Positions 42,888 through 52,412 are shown, counted from the stretch's first letter. The stretch is 64,000 nt of DNA from Polaromonas sp. JS666 (GCF_900103405.1 NZ_FNHX01000009.1:92059-156058); one strand, 5' to 3'. Made by a program: numbers and translations. Notes: a model not told the origin generated them from the letters alone.

Positions 42888-43697
42888 TCAATCCTCGCCG
42901 TAGTCGTGGTCCGGGTGGTTGACGGTGCCCAGCTTCCAGTAACCCCGGCCCACGATGCGGCTGCGCTCGACGCCAAGCTCCTCGATCAGCAGCTGACGTA
43001 TGCGGCGCATAGCCGCGGCCTCACAGGCCAGGTAGACGCGGGTGTCGGTCGCGGGCGCGCCTGCCCGGCGCAAGGCGGCTTCCAGCGCCTGGCCGGCCTG
43101 GGTGTTGTCGGCGCCGCGCGCCACCCAGCGGGCGTCCACTTTTGCGGCGCTTTGTAGCGGGCGCTCTTCGCCAGCGTCCACCACTTCGACCAGCACCTGC
43201 GCTTGCGCGCTCGCGGGCAAGGCGGCCAGGATGGTTTCAAACGCGGGCAGGGCGCTGTCGTCGCCTATCAGCAGGTGGGCCGGCGCGTCCAGTGCGAGTT
43301 TGTAGCCAGGGCCAGGCCCCATCAGGAACAGCACTTGCCCCACCTGTGCCTGCGCGGCCCAGGTGGACGCGGGGCCGTCGCCGTGCAGCACAAAGTCCAC
43401 GTCGACTTCGTGTGCGTCCGCGCGCACGGCCAGCGGCGTGTAAGTGCGCATGGACTTGGGCCTGGGGCCGTCGGGCAGCGGGCGCTCGGGCTCGGCCTGG
43501 CCGGGCTCGGGAAAAATCAGCTTCATATAACAGGCCGGGTCGTTGACCTCAAAGCCTTCAAGTTCGGCGCCCTGCAGGGTGATGCGGCGCATCAGCGGGC
43601 TCAAGGTCTGCACGCGGGTGACTTGCACGCGGCGCGGCGGACGGCGTTTGCGCGGTGCGGCCTCGGGCGCGGATGGGGATGCGGGTAAGGTGGACAT
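42888..43697 (-). CDS. Siderophore-interacting protein (ViuB-like ferric-siderophore reductase)
   Basis: A 269-residue FAD-dependent reductase. The FAD-binding segment is SMRTYTPLAVR (RxYTxL), followed by VDFVLHGDGPASTWAAQA and a NADPH-binding-like region (HLLIGDDSALPAFETILAAL). Such proteins reduce ferric siderophores in the cytoplasm to release iron. ATG 43697 is used; the upstream TTG is less likely. The Fur box at 43752-43770 lies just upstream on the same transcription side. Confidence 0.88.
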   Translation of the reverse strand: MSTLPASPSAPEAAPRKRRPPRRVQVTRVQTLSPLMRRITLQGAELEGFEVNDPACYMKLIFPEPGQAEPERPLPDGPRPKSMRTYTPLAVRADAHEVDVDFVLHGDGPASTWAAQAQVGQVLFLMGPGPGYKLALDAPAHLLIGDDSALPAFETILAALPASAQAQVLVEVVDAGEERPLQSAAKVDARWVARGADNTQAGQALEAALRRAGAPATDTRVYLACEAAAMRRIRQLLIEELGVERSRIVGRGYWKLGTVNHPDHDYGED

Positions 43698-43751
43698 GAG
43701 GTCTTTCAAAAGGGCTGCACTTCATGCGCGGCCTGGGTGAAGTGTTCTAGT

Positions 43752-43770
43752 TGAGAATAATTATCATCTG
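43752..43770. promoter_or_regulatory. Predicted Fur box
   Basis: TGAGAATAATTATCATCTG matches the Fur consensus (GATAATGATAATCATTATC) closely when read on the minus strand (GATGATAATTATTCTC). It is 55 bases upstream of the reductase start, so iron should repress it. Confidence 0.75.
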
Positions 43771-43923
43771 ATGGCAATATCCGGTGCCGCGCAAGGGCAA
43801 AGCAGAACGCGTCCTACCCAGGCGCGCGGGACGGGTGCAGTAAAGTAAGCCCAAGCGGCCCAGGTACTTGCTCCTGCGGCCGCCATTTCCCCACTTCCCC
43901 CCAGCGCTTACCCCTACCTATCT

Positions 43924-45129
43924 ATGACAACTTTCGGAACCCCCTTGTCCCCCCACGCCACCAAAGTCATGTTGCTCGGCTCCGGCGAGCTGGGCAAGGA
44001 GGTGCTGATCGCGCTGCAGCGCCTGGGTGTGGAAACGATTGCCACCGACCGTTATGAGAACGCGCCGGGCCAGCAGGTGGCCCATCATGCGCGCACCATC
44101 ACCATGAGCGACCCGGCCCAGCTCAAGGCCCTGATCGAAAAGGAAAAGCCCGACCTGGTCGTGCCCGAGATCGAAGCCATTGCCACGCCCATGCTCGAAG
44201 AGCTCGAGGCCGCCGGCACGGTGCGTGTGATCCCCACGGCGCGTGCCGCACGCCTGACGATGGACCGCGAAGGCATACGCCGCCTGGCCGCCGAAACCCT
44301 GGGCCTGCCCACCAGCCCTTATGTGTTCTGTGATTCGCTGGAGGAATTGCAGGCCGCGATCGATTCGACCACCGGCTACCCCTGCATCGTCAAACCGGTG
44401 ATGAGCTCCTCGGGCAAAGGCCAGAGCAAGATCTCCGGCCCCGCCGACGTGAAAAAAGCCTGGGACTACGCCATGGCCGGTGGCCGCGTGAGCCACGGCC
44501 GCGTGATCGTCGAGGGTTTTATCGACTTCGACTACGAAATCACCCAGCTCACCGTGCGCGCGCTCGGCGCCGACGGCAAGGTGGAAACCCACTTCTGCGA
44601 GCCCATAGGCCATGTGCAAGTCAGCGGCGACTATGTGGAAAGCTGGCAGCCGCACCCCATGCGGCCGGCCGCGCTGCAAAAATGCCGCGAGATCTGCAAG
44701 GCCGTGACCGACAACCTGGGCGGCCAGGGCCTGTTTGGCGTCGAATTGTTCGTCAAGGGCGAGGACGTCTGGTTCAGCGAAGTGAGCCCGCGCCCGCACG
44801 ACACCGGCATGGTCACCATGTGCACGCAGTGGCAAAACGAATTCGAGTTGCATGCCCGCGCCATCCTGGGCCTGCCTGTCAACACCGCGCTCAAGAGCCC
44901 GGGCGCCAGCGCCGTGATCTACGGCGGCGTCGATGCCGAGGGCATTGTGTTCGACGGTGTCGCCGAGGCGCTGCGTGTGCCCAACTCCGACATCCGCCTC
45001 TTCGGCAAGCCCGAGAGCTTTGTCAAACGCCGCATGGGCGTGGCCCTGGCCTTTGACGCCGACGTGGAGACCGCGCGCATCAATGCCAAAACGGCGGCCG
45101 CGCTGGTGCGGCCGCGCAAGGCCGGATGA
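43924..45129 (+). CDS. purT: Formate-dependent phosphoribosylglycinamide formyltransferase PurT
   Basis: A 401-residue ATP-grasp enzyme that makes formyl-GAR in purine synthesis from formate. The N-terminal [20 protein letters not shown] (nucleotide-fold) and [14 protein letters not shown], the ATP-grasp loop [14 protein letters not shown], and the conserved [13 protein letters not shown] ending are diagnostic of PurT (392 in E. coli). It is 13 bases before the MscS-like gene, which may be co-transcribed. Confidence 0.97.
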   Translation: MTTFGTPLSPHATKVMLLGSGELGKEVLIALQRLGVETIATDRYENAPGQQVAHHARTITMSDPAQLKALIEKEKPDLVVPEIEAIATPMLEELEAAGTVRVIPTARAARLTMDREGIRRLAAETLGLPTSPYVFCDSLEELQAAIDSTTGYPCIVKPVMSSSGKGQSKISGPADVKKAWDYAMAGGRVSHGRVIVEGFIDFDYEITQLTVRALGADGKVETHFCEPIGHVQVSGDYVESWQPHPMRPAALQKCREICKAVTDNLGGQGLFGVELFVKGEDVWFSEVSPRPHDTGMVTMCTQWQNEFELHARAILGLPVNTALKSPGASAVIYGGVDAEGIVFDGVAEALRVPNSDIRLFGKPESFVKRRMGVALAFDADVETARINAKTAAALVRPRKAG

Positions 45130-45142
45130 GAAGCGCTTCGCG

Positions 45143-46219
45143 ATGAATTTCGCCGATCTTCACCTGCTGGAGGATTCCGCCTGGCGCGTGTTGATCTCGG
45201 CCGTCGTGGCCGTGGTGCTGGCCCTGGTGGTGCACCGCGTGGGCGCGGCGGTCATTTGGCGCCTCACCCGTAACCTGCCCATCTCCAGCGCGGTGGCGCG
45301 CCGCAGCTGGCGACCCTCGCGTTTCGCGTTGCCTCTGATCGCCCTGCAGGCCGTCTGGCAGGCCGCGCCCGACGCACTGCCGCTGATCTCCCAGGTGCGC
45401 CACGGCAATGCCCTGCTGCTGCTGGCCACCCTGACCTGGCTGGCGCTGCGCGCCATCGACGGCGTGGCCCAGGGCGTGATAGGCCAGCATTCGGTCGAGG
45501 TCGAAGACAACCTCAATGCGCGCCGCATCCACACACAAACGCGGCTGCTCGCGCGCACCGCCGATGTCATGGTGCTGATCGCCGGCCTCTCGCTGATGCT
45601 GATGACCTTCCCGGGCGCGCGCCAGCTGGGCGCCAGCCTGCTGGCCTCGGCCGGCGTGATCGGCATCGTGGCCGGTATCGCGGCGCGCCCGGTGTTCAGC
45701 AACCTGATCGCCGGCCTGCAACTGGCGTTGGCCCAGCCCCTGCGCATCGACGACGTGCTCATCGTGCAGGGCGAGTGGGGCCGCGTCGAGGAAATCACCG
45801 GCACCTATGTGGTGCTCAAGATCTGGGACGAGCGGCGCATGATCATCCCGCTGCAGTGGTTCATCGAAAACCCCTTCCAGAACTGGACGCGCAACAGCGC
45901 GCAAATCATAGGCACGGTGTTTATGTGGGTGGACTACCGCATGCCGCTGGAGCCGCTGCGCCAGGCCGCGCGCCGCGCCTGCGAAGCCGCGCCCGAATGG
46001 GACAAGCGTTTGTGCCTGCTGCAGGTGGTGGAAGCCGGCGAGCGCAGCATGCAGCTGCGCGTGCTGGTGACCTCGGGCAACTCGGGCCTGAACTGGGATT
46101 TGCGCTGCAAGGTGCGCGAGGCGCTGGTGGATTTCATGCAGCGCGAGTACCCGCAGTTCCTGCCGACGATGCGGGCTGAGGTTACGCAGGGCGATGAAGC
46201 CCTCAAGCCCGGCGCTTAG
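45143..46219 (+). CDS. MscS-like mechanosensitive ion channel protein
   Basis: A 358-residue inner-membrane channel. Hydrophobic helices occupy roughly residues 15-35, 90-115, 140-175; the pore-lining TM3 region is GASLLASAGVIGIVAGIAAR (173-192), with the MscS-like PVFSNLIAGLQLALAQPLRI following. The beta domain (VEEITGTYVVLKIWDERRMI, then PLQWFIENPFQNWTR) is clear. Such channels release solutes on hypo-osmotic shock. ATG 45143 is chosen; the in-frame upstream reading overlaps purT. The stop overlaps the convergent peptidase stop by four bases. Confidence 0.88.
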   Translation: MNFADLHLLEDSAWRVLISAVVAVVLALVVHRVGAAVIWRLTRNLPISSAVARRSWRPSRFALPLIALQAVWQAAPDALPLISQVRHGNALLLLATLTWLALRAIDGVAQGVIGQHSVEVEDNLNARRIHTQTRLLARTADVMVLIAGLSLMLMTFPGARQLGASLLASAGVIGIVAGIAARPVFSNLIAGLQLALAQPLRIDDVLIVQGEWGRVEEITGTYVVLKIWDERRMIIPLQWFIENPFQNWTRNSAQIIGTVFMWVDYRMPLEPLRQAARRACEAAPEWDKRLCLLQVVEAGERSMQLRVLVTSGNSGLNWDLRCKVREALVDFMQREYPQFLPTMRAEVTQGDEALKPGA

Positions 46220-46785
46220 GCCGCGGCGTCCAGGCAGCCGGCAAACACCGCGCTGCTGACCAGCTCGAACTCCTTGGCCTCGGGCAGCTGGTAATGCCAC
46301 CACTCCATCGGGTGGTGCACAAAGCCGGCCTCCAGCATGATGGTCAGCAGTTTCATGCGGTTGAGCTGTACCGCGGCCGAAAGGTCTGCGTAAAAGTGGT
46401 GCGAGGCCGCCGTCATGGTGTCCACAGGCGTGCCCATGTCCAGCTCATGGCCCTGGGCATCCAGCAGGGTCAGGTCCACCGCCACGCCGCGCGTGTGGTT
46501 GGAGCCCTTGGCCGGGTCGGCCACATAGCCGGGCACCGGCAGCACCGCCCAGAGCGCTTCCTGCGCCTCGTGCGGGCGGAAGGCGTCAAAAATCTTGAGC
46601 TTGAAACCAAAGGCGCGCGCGCCCGCCACCGCGCGCCGCAGGCAGGCCTCGGCTTCGGGGTGCAGAAAGCAGAGCTTGTGGCCGTAGATCACCTGGCCGG
46701 TGAAGTTGTCGGGCCGCGCATACATCATGTCGATCACGACATCGTGCGTGGCTTCCCGGATCTGGACGAGGGGCGCTGGCGTCAT
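46216..46785 (-). CDS. D-alanyl-D-alanine dipeptidase (VanX/DdpX family)
   Basis: A 189-residue zinc dipeptidase. Zinc ligands H97 and D104 lie in SNHTRGVAVDLT (the SxHxxGxAxD motif), H164 in MEWWHYQ with the catalytic E161, and R70 is in FDAFRP. This is the minimal VanX/DdpX layout (about 190-200 residues). Without a signal peptide it is probably cytoplasmic and cleaves D-Ala-D-Ala. No VanR/S/H/A genes are nearby, so a role in resistance is not suggested; recycling of cell-wall dipeptide is more likely. It is nine bases after the amn gene and shares bases with the convergent mscS-type stop. Confidence 0.88.
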   Translation of the reverse strand: MTPAPLVQIREATHDVVIDMMYARPDNFTGQVIYGHKLCFLHPEAEACLRRAVAGARAFGFKLKIFDAFRPHEAQEALWAVLPVPGYVADPAKGSNHTRGVAVDLTLLDAQGHELDMGTPVDTMTAASHHFYADLSAAVQLNRMKLLTIMLEAGFVHHPMEWWHYQLPEAKEFELVSSAVFAGCLDAAA

Positions 46786-46793
46786 GGCCCGGT

Positions 46794-48293
46794 TTACTGG
46801 AAAGCCACTTCCGAAAAACTGCGCAGCTTGCGGCTGTGCAGCTGCGTGATGCCTTCGGCGCGCAGCAGCTCGATGGCGCGTATGCCTATGCGCAGGTGCT
46901 GGTCCACCCGCTCGCGGTAGAAGTGGTTGGCCATGCCGGGCAGCTTGATCTCGCCGTGCAGCGGCTTGTCGCTCACGCACAGCAGGGTGCCGTAGGGAAC
47001 ACGGAAACGAAAACCGTTGGCCGCGATGGTCGCGCTTTCCATGTCCAGCGCCACCGCGCGGCTCTGGCTGAAGCGGCGCTGCGGCTGGTTGCCCGGCAGC
47101 AGCTCCCAGTTGCGGTTGTCGGTGGAGGCCACGGTGCCGGTGCGCATGATGCGCTTCAAGTCGGGCCCGACCGCATGGGTCACGTCGGCCACGGCTTTTT
47201 CCAGCGCGACCTGGATTTCGGCCAGCGCCGGAATCGGCACCCACAGCGGCAGCTCTTCGTCCAGCACATGGTCTTCGCGCACATAACCGTGGGCCAGCAC
47301 GTAGTCGCCCAGCTGCTGGCTGTTGCGCAGGCCCGCGCAGTGGCCCAGCATGACCCAGGCGTGCGGGCGCAGCACGGCGATGTGGTCGGTGATGTTCTTG
47401 GCATTGGCCGGGCCCACGCCGATGTTGACCATGGTGATGCCGCTGTGGTCGGCGCGCAGCAGGTGATAGCCCGGCATCTGCGGCAGGCGCGGCGGCGGCA
47501 CGCCGAGTTCGTCGCCCTCGGCGGCGGGCAGGCCGGTGCGCCGGGTCACCACATTGCCGGGTTCGATGAAGGCGATGTATTCGCTGTCCGGGTCGGCCAT
47601 GGCTTCATGGCCCAGGCGCACGAACTCATCGATGTAGAACTGGTAGTTGGTGAACAGCACGAAGTTCTGGAACCAGTGCGGCGAGGTGCCGGTGTAGTGG
47701 CGCAGGCGCTGCAGCGAATAGTCGACGCGCGCCGCGGTGAACAGCGCCAGCGGCTGCGGCTCGCCGGGCAGGGGCTCGTAAGTGCCGTTGGCGATGCCGT
47801 CGTCCATGGCGCTCAGGTCGGGCAGGTCGAACACGTCGCGCATCAGCATGCGGCGCGCCGCCGTCATGCTGCCTTCGATGTGGTCGTTCTCCGCGAACGA
47901 GAAGTGGATGGGGATCGGCTGCGCGCTGGTGCCGACTTCGAGCTCCACGTCGTGGTTCTGCATCAGCAGGCGGAATTGCTCCAGGTAGTAGTTGCCGAAA
48001 AGGTCGGGCCGCGTCAGCGTGGTCTCAAAGCGGCCGGGGCCTGCGACAAAACCGAAACTCAGCTGGGCGATGTCGGGCGTCTCCAGGATGGCGCGCGCCA
48101 CGGTGTCGGTGTGTATGCGCACAAAGGGGTAGCAGGCGCGCACATGGCCGGGCAGGGTTTCGCCGGCCACGTAACGCTGCATCGCGTCGCGCAAATGGGC
48201 GATCTGCTGGTCGTAAATCGCGCGGACCTGGGCCAGCGCGGCGGCCGGGTCGCTGTAACGGGTGGGGGCGATGAAAGGGGGGAGGTAGGGCAT
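46794..48293 (-). CDS. amn: AMP nucleosidase
   Basis: A 499-residue enzyme that splits AMP into adenine and ribose 5-phosphate, regulating adenylate pools. The N-terminal AMP nucleosidase domain (ILETPDIAQLSFGFVAGPGR, TLTRPDLFGNYYLEQFRLLM) and the nucleoside-phosphorylase-like C-terminal domain (GHCAGLRNSQQLGDYVLAHG) are both complete. It is close to E. coli Amn (484). ATG 48293 is preferred over a longer start. It lies upstream of the VanX-like gene in the same direction, divergent from the protease gene. Confidence 0.95.
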   Translation of the reverse strand: MPYLPPFIAPTRYSDPAAALAQVRAIYDQQIAHLRDAMQRYVAGETLPGHVRACYPFVRIHTDTVARAILETPDIAQLSFGFVAGPGRFETTLTRPDLFGNYYLEQFRLLMQNHDVELEVGTSAQPIPIHFSFAENDHIEGSMTAARRMLMRDVFDLPDLSAMDDGIANGTYEPLPGEPQPLALFTAARVDYSLQRLRHYTGTSPHWFQNFVLFTNYQFYIDEFVRLGHEAMADPDSEYIAFIEPGNVVTRRTGLPAAEGDELGVPPPRLPQMPGYHLLRADHSGITMVNIGVGPANAKNITDHIAVLRPHAWVMLGHCAGLRNSQQLGDYVLAHGYVREDHVLDEELPLWVPIPALAEIQVALEKAVADVTHAVGPDLKRIMRTGTVASTDNRNWELLPGNQPQRRFSQSRAVALDMESATIAANGFRFRVPYGTLLCVSDKPLHGEIKLPGMANHFYRERVDQHLRIGIRAIELLRAEGITQLHSRKLRSFSEVAFQ

Positions 48294-48382
48294 GAAGAGG
48301 TGGCCTGTCTTTCTACGTATGTCCCCATTGTGCGGCAACTCCCTGGAAGCTGTTCTTCACCTTCAGACCCTAGAATGCGTCG

Positions 48383-49750
48383 ATGAACCCATCCAAGCCC
48401 TTGGGGCCATTTTTTTTGCCACTGCGCGCCATACTGGGCGCCCTCCTGGGGGCGCTGTGCTTGCAGGCCGCCCATGCCCAGGCCCCCGCGCCGGCGCGCG
48501 GCGCAGCCACGGCCGCGGCGCCGGCCCAGATTTCCCGCGACGCCCAGCGCGCCTATGAAACCACGCGCGACAAGCTGGTGCAGATACGCACCCTGCTGCG
48601 CAACTCCAACACCCAGGCCAGCGTGGGCTCGGGCTTTTTTGTTTCGGCCAACGGCCTGATCATCACCAACTTCCACGTGGCCAGCCAGCTCGCGCTGGAG
48701 CCCGAGCGCTACCGCGGCGTCTATGTGCCGGTGGACGGCAAGGAGGCCGAGGTCGAACTGCTGGCCTTTGACGTGCGCAACGACCTGGCCCTGCTGCGCG
48801 TGAAAGCGCCGGCCGCGGGCGCGACGCCGCAGCTGGCCTTTCGCGGCGCCGACCGCCCGCTGGCACGCGGCGAACGTATTTATTCGCTGGGCAACCCGCT
48901 GGACATAGGCTTTGCCGTCACCGAAGGCACTTACAACGGCCTGGTGCAGCGCAGCTTTTACCCGCGCATCTTTTTCGGCGGCGCGCTCAATCCCGGCATG
49001 AGCGGCGGCCCGGCCCTCGACGACGCGGGCCAGGTGGTCGGCGTCAACGTCTCCAAGCGGCTGGACGGCGATTTGCTGAGTTTTCTGATTCCCGCTGAAT
49101 TCGCCCAGGCCCTGCTGGCCAGGGCCGCCACGGCCCAGCCCATCACCAAGCCCGCGCATGCCGAGGTCGCGCGCCAGCTCGGCGAGCACCAGGCCCTGCT
49201 GACGCAGCGCTTCACCGCCGCGCCGCTGACCGCGCAAAAGCACGGCGGCTACAGCGTGCCCGTGCCCGACGACGCGCTGGCCCGCTGCTGGGGCCGCGGG
49301 CGCGAACCCGACTTCAAGGCCTTCGACCTGGAACGCACCGACTGCCAGATCGACAGCCATGTATACGCCGGCGATTTCAACACCGGCTACATACGCCTGC
49401 GCTACGAGGCCTACAACGCGCCCAAGCTGGGTCCCCTGCGCTTTTCCGCGATGTACTCGCAAAGCTTTGCCAATGAATTTTTCGCCACGCGCGGCTCGCG
49501 CAAGGCCACGCCCGCTGAATGCTCGGAACGCTTTATCGAGACCGGCGGCATGCCCATGCGCGCCGTGGTCTGCATGAGCGCCTACCGCAAGCTGACGGGC
49601 CTGTACGACGTGTCGGTGCTCACCATGTCGGTCAACCAGTCCACGCGCGGCGTGCAGGGCCGCATGGATGCGCAGGGCGTGAGTTTTGAGAACGGCCTCA
49701 AGCTGGTCGCGCATTACCTGGCCGGCTTCAAGTGGGAGGCCGCCGAATGA
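48383..49750 (+). CDS. Secreted trypsin-like serine protease
   Basis: A 455-residue exported protease of the trypsin/HtrA fold. The signal is LRAILGALLGALCLQAAHAQ. Residues 66-210 form the protease domain with a complete triad: H98 in TNFHVAS, D134 in DVRNDLALLRV, S207 in PGMSGGPALD. There is no PDZ domain; the C-terminal half (250-455) is an unrelated domain with PDDALARCWGRGREPDF and paired cysteines, possibly inhibitory or substrate-binding. Its stop overlaps the ATG of the FHA membrane protein gene (ATGA), which suggests the two act together. Confidence 0.85.
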   Translation: MNPSKPLGPFFLPLRAILGALLGALCLQAAHAQAPAPARGAATAAAPAQISRDAQRAYETTRDKLVQIRTLLRNSNTQASVGSGFFVSANGLIITNFHVASQLALEPERYRGVYVPVDGKEAEVELLAFDVRNDLALLRVKAPAAGATPQLAFRGADRPLARGERIYSLGNPLDIGFAVTEGTYNGLVQRSFYPRIFFGGALNPGMSGGPALDDAGQVVGVNVSKRLDGDLLSFLIPAEFAQALLARAATAQPITKPAHAEVARQLGEHQALLTQRFTAAPLTAQKHGGYSVPVPDDALARCWGRGREPDFKAFDLERTDCQIDSHVYAGDFNTGYIRLRYEAYNAPKLGPLRFSAMYSQSFANEFFATRGSRKATPAECSERFIETGGMPMRAVVCMSAYRKLTGLYDVSVLTMSVNQSTRGVQGRMDAQGVSFENGLKLVAHYLAGFKWEAAE

Positions 49751-50748
49751 GCGCCACCCCCATCCTGGGCCTGCTGCAGGCCACCGACCGAACCGGCGCC
49801 CTGGTCGCCCGCCTCGAGGTGCGGCACTGGCCCGTCACCGTGGGGCGCGCGCTCACGGCCGACCTGGTGCTGGACGACAGCCACGTGGCCGGCGAGCATT
49901 TGCGCATAGACCGCACGCCCGAGGGCGGCGTCAGCGTGCGGGTGCTGGACAGCGTCAACGGCGCGGCCCTGGGCCGCGCCCGCCATGGCCGGGGTGCGCA
50001 GTTCAACTGGCCCGACGGCGAGGTGCTGGCTTTGGGCCGCCTCAAGCTGGGCCTGCGCCTGGCCGAGGCGCCGGTGGCGGCCGAGGAGCTCTTGCCGCAT
50101 TTCCCCTGGCGCACCACCGGCTGGACCTTGCTGGCCCTGGCCGGCATGCTGGCCCTGGTGCTGGGCCAGTCCTGGCTCACGCTGACCGAGCCCTCGCAGC
50201 TTGCGCGGCAACTGCCCGGCGTGCTGGGCGGGGTGGTCCTGGCGGTCAGCGTCTGGGCCGGGCTGTGGGCGCTGGCCACCAAGCTGTTCACCGGCCACCT
50301 GCAGTTCTGGCGCCATGTGCGCATCGCCTGCTTCAGCTCGCTCGCGGTGCAGGCGGTGTCCACCCTGGCCGGCCTGCTGGCCTTTATGTTCTCGCTCGAA
50401 AGCCTGGCGCGTTTTGAGGGCCTGATGCTGCTGCTGGGCGCCGCGGCCGGCATCTATGTGCACCTCACCGTCATCGCGCCGCAGCGCCGCCGCGGCCTGG
50501 CCGCGCTGGTGGCCGGCATCGCCGTGCTGGCCACGGTGGCCTTGCTGGGCAGCAACTGGCTGCAGAACAAGCGCCTGTCCAACAAGCTTTACCTGTCCAC
50601 GCTGTACCCGCCCTCATTGCGCATGGCGCCCGCCGTGCCGGTGGCGCAGTTTCTGGATGAGGCGGGCTCGATTCGCAAACGCCTGGACGAGCGCCTGAAG
50701 GACCGCGAGCCGGATGCCGACACGCCGGAAGATCCGGACGCGGACTAA
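49747..50748 (+). CDS. FHA-domain membrane protein coupled to the trypsin-like protease
   Basis: A 333-residue predicted inner-membrane protein. The N-terminal 100 residues are a forkhead-associated fold: VTVGRALTADLVLDDSHVAG (GR and S-H motif) then VRVLDSVNGAALGRA (the second loop, with N-G). After it come about five hydrophobic spans (WTLLALAGMLALVLGQSWL, then ALATKLFTGHLQ ... RIACFSSLAVQAVSTLAGLL) and an acidic tail (DREPDADTPEDPDAD). FHA domains bind phosphothreonine peptides. Translational overlap with the protease gene (ATGA at 49747) suggests the FHA protein senses a phosphorylated partner and links it to a periplasmic protease; that role is inferred. Confidence 0.8.
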   Translation: MSATPILGLLQATDRTGALVARLEVRHWPVTVGRALTADLVLDDSHVAGEHLRIDRTPEGGVSVRVLDSVNGAALGRARHGRGAQFNWPDGEVLALGRLKLGLRLAEAPVAAEELLPHFPWRTTGWTLLALAGMLALVLGQSWLTLTEPSQLARQLPGVLGGVVLAVSVWAGLWALATKLFTGHLQFWRHVRIACFSSLAVQAVSTLAGLLAFMFSLESLARFEGLMLLLGAAAGIYVHLTVIAPQRRRGLAALVAGIAVLATVALLGSNWLQNKRLSNKLYLSTLYPPSLRMAPAVPVAQFLDEAGSIRKRLDERLKDREPDADTPEDPDAD

Positions 50749-50789
50749 GCCTTTCCATGCAGGCCCAACGCCAAGCTGAGGTCCGGAAA

Positions 50790-52412
50790 ATGGCATCGCG
50801 CAAGGCGGTGGCGCATGGCGTTCGCATCCGCCTTGCGTGGGCCGTCTTGTTGCTGTGCACCGCCTCGCTGGCTGGCGCCCAAGACTGGACGGTGCAGACT
50901 TTGTCGACTCGCGTATCGCCCACCGGGCAAGGTGTCACGCTGGCCGTTGCCTTGCACGCCGTGGATGGAAACCCGCCGGCCAGGCACGTGCTGGTCTATC
51001 CCCAGCCCGGTGGCACACCCCAGCTCAAGGCCACCAGCGGCCCCGCCGTGCTGGCCCTCGGCGGGCCCTGGGTGCGCGGCGCGGCCCAGCTGAGGGCCCA
51101 GGGTGTGGCCCTGGTGTATGTGGACCCGCCCAGTGACGCCGAACGCCGCAGCCTCGATGCCAGGCCGCGCCGGGAGGTGCTGCAGGACCTCGCCGCCGCG
51201 CTCAGGCTGGCGCAGCAGTCCTTCCCCGGGGCGCGGGTTCACCTTGCCGGTTTTTCCCAGGTGGCTCCCCTGCTGGACATCGCCGCCGACCTCGAAGGCT
51301 TCGACAAGGTCGTCGTGGCCTCCGGCGCATTGAAAAACAACCGAAGCAGCGACTGGAGCGCCTTGCGCAAGCCCGTGCTGATGCTGCATGCGCCCGGCGC
51401 CCAGTGCGACAGCGCGCCTTTTCCGGAGGCGCAGGGCCTGGCCCTGCGCAGCCGTTTTACGTTGGTCCAGGTGGGCTACGAGCAGCAGGACGGCAAGGAG
51501 GACTGCGGGCGCGGCAGCCAGCACGTGCTGCAAGGGCAGGAGGCTGGCGTGGCCAAGGCCGTGGCCGGCTGGCTTGAAGGGCAGGAGCCTCCTGCCGTCA
51601 TCGGCCACGCCAACCCGGCCATGGCGTGGCGGGAGGAAGTCATCACTTACCAGGTGCCCAGTGCCTTCGGCGCCAGCCGGCTGGAAGCCACCTTGCTGCT
51701 GCCCGAGGCCCGCCGTTTTGGCGCGGGCCCCTATCCGGTGACGGTATTCAGCCACGGGGACATCACATTCAACCGCGACAAGGGGCGCTTTCGCGACATG
51801 CTGGTCGCGCGCGAATTCCTGCAGGTGGGCGTGGCCGTGCTGATGCCCGCGCGCCGCGGCGTGGGCATGTCCGAAGGGACCTACCCGAAAAACTTCTCCC
51901 ATGAGGACGGCGACGCCACCTACAAGGCGCGCGTGCAGGCGGAAGATGTACTGCCCGCCTTGGCCTGGCTCAGGACACGTCCGGAGCTTGACGCCGGCCG
52001 GCTCATCCTCTCGGGCCAGTCGGCCGGGGGTTATCTCACGATGTACATCGCCAGCCAGAACCCGGCGGGGCTCATCGGCGCCATTGATTTCTCGGGCGGG
52101 CGAAACGATTTGACGAAAATCAGCAGCGGCCCCGGGTACCTTAACCGGATGATGGTGGATGGCTTCGCGGAATTCGGCAAAACCACGCGTGTTCCCACGC
52201 TCTGGGTCTTCGCGGAAAACGACAGCCGCTACACCGCCAACACCATACGCGCTTCCCACGAGGCGTTTCTGGCCGCGGGAGGCAAGGCGCGTCTGCTGCT
52301 CCAGCCCGCCATCGAGGGCGACGGGCACCACATCTACCACAAACCCGCCTTGTGGCGCGCGGCCCTTCAAGCCTATCTGGGCGAGATCGGTGTCGTGGCG
52401 CGCCCCAACTGA
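50790..52412 (+). CDS. Secreted alpha/beta hydrolase (prolyl oligopeptidase/DLH-like)
   Basis: A 540-residue exported protein. The signal is RIRLAWAVLLLCTASLAGAQ. The C-terminal half (about 270-540) is an alpha/beta hydrolase: VFSHGDITFNRDKGRF (oxyanion HG), nucleophile S411 in LSGQSAGGYLTMYIA, a later histidine in GDGHHIYHKP. The N-terminal half (about 40-240) also has a hydrolase-like elbow (LAGFSQVAPL) and may be a diverged duplicate. ATG 50790 is preferred (weak GAGGT site upstream); ATG 50757 is the alternative. It may be an esterase or peptidase; specificity is not readable. Confidence 0.78.
   Translation: MASRKAVAHGVRIRLAWAVLLLCTASLAGAQDWTVQTLSTRVSPTGQGVTLAVALHAVDGNPPARHVLVYPQPGGTPQLKATSGPAVLALGGPWVRGAAQLRAQGVALVYVDPPSDAERRSLDARPRREVLQDLAAALRLAQQSFPGARVHLAGFSQVAPLLDIAADLEGFDKVVVASGALKNNRSSDWSALRKPVLMLHAPGAQCDSAPFPEAQGLALRSRFTLVQVGYEQQDGKEDCGRGSQHVLQGQEAGVAKAVAGWLEGQEPPAVIGHANPAMAWREEVITYQVPSAFGASRLEATLLLPEARRFGAGPYPVTVFSHGDITFNRDKGRFRDMLVAREFLQVGVAVLMPARRGVGMSEGTYPKNFSHEDGDATYKARVQAEDVLPALAWLRTRPELDAGRLILSGQSAGGYLTMYIASQNPAGLIGAIDFSGGRNDLTKISSGPGYLNRMMVDGFAEFGKTTRVPTLWVFAENDSRYTANTIRASHEAFLAAGGKARLLLQPAIEGDGHHIYHKPALWRAALQAYLGEIGVVARPN

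Noticed and set aside
46216..46785. Vancomycin-resistance gene (vanX)
   Set aside because: The fold is VanX-like but no vanR/S/H/A or other resistance genes are nearby; dipeptide turnover is the simpler reading.
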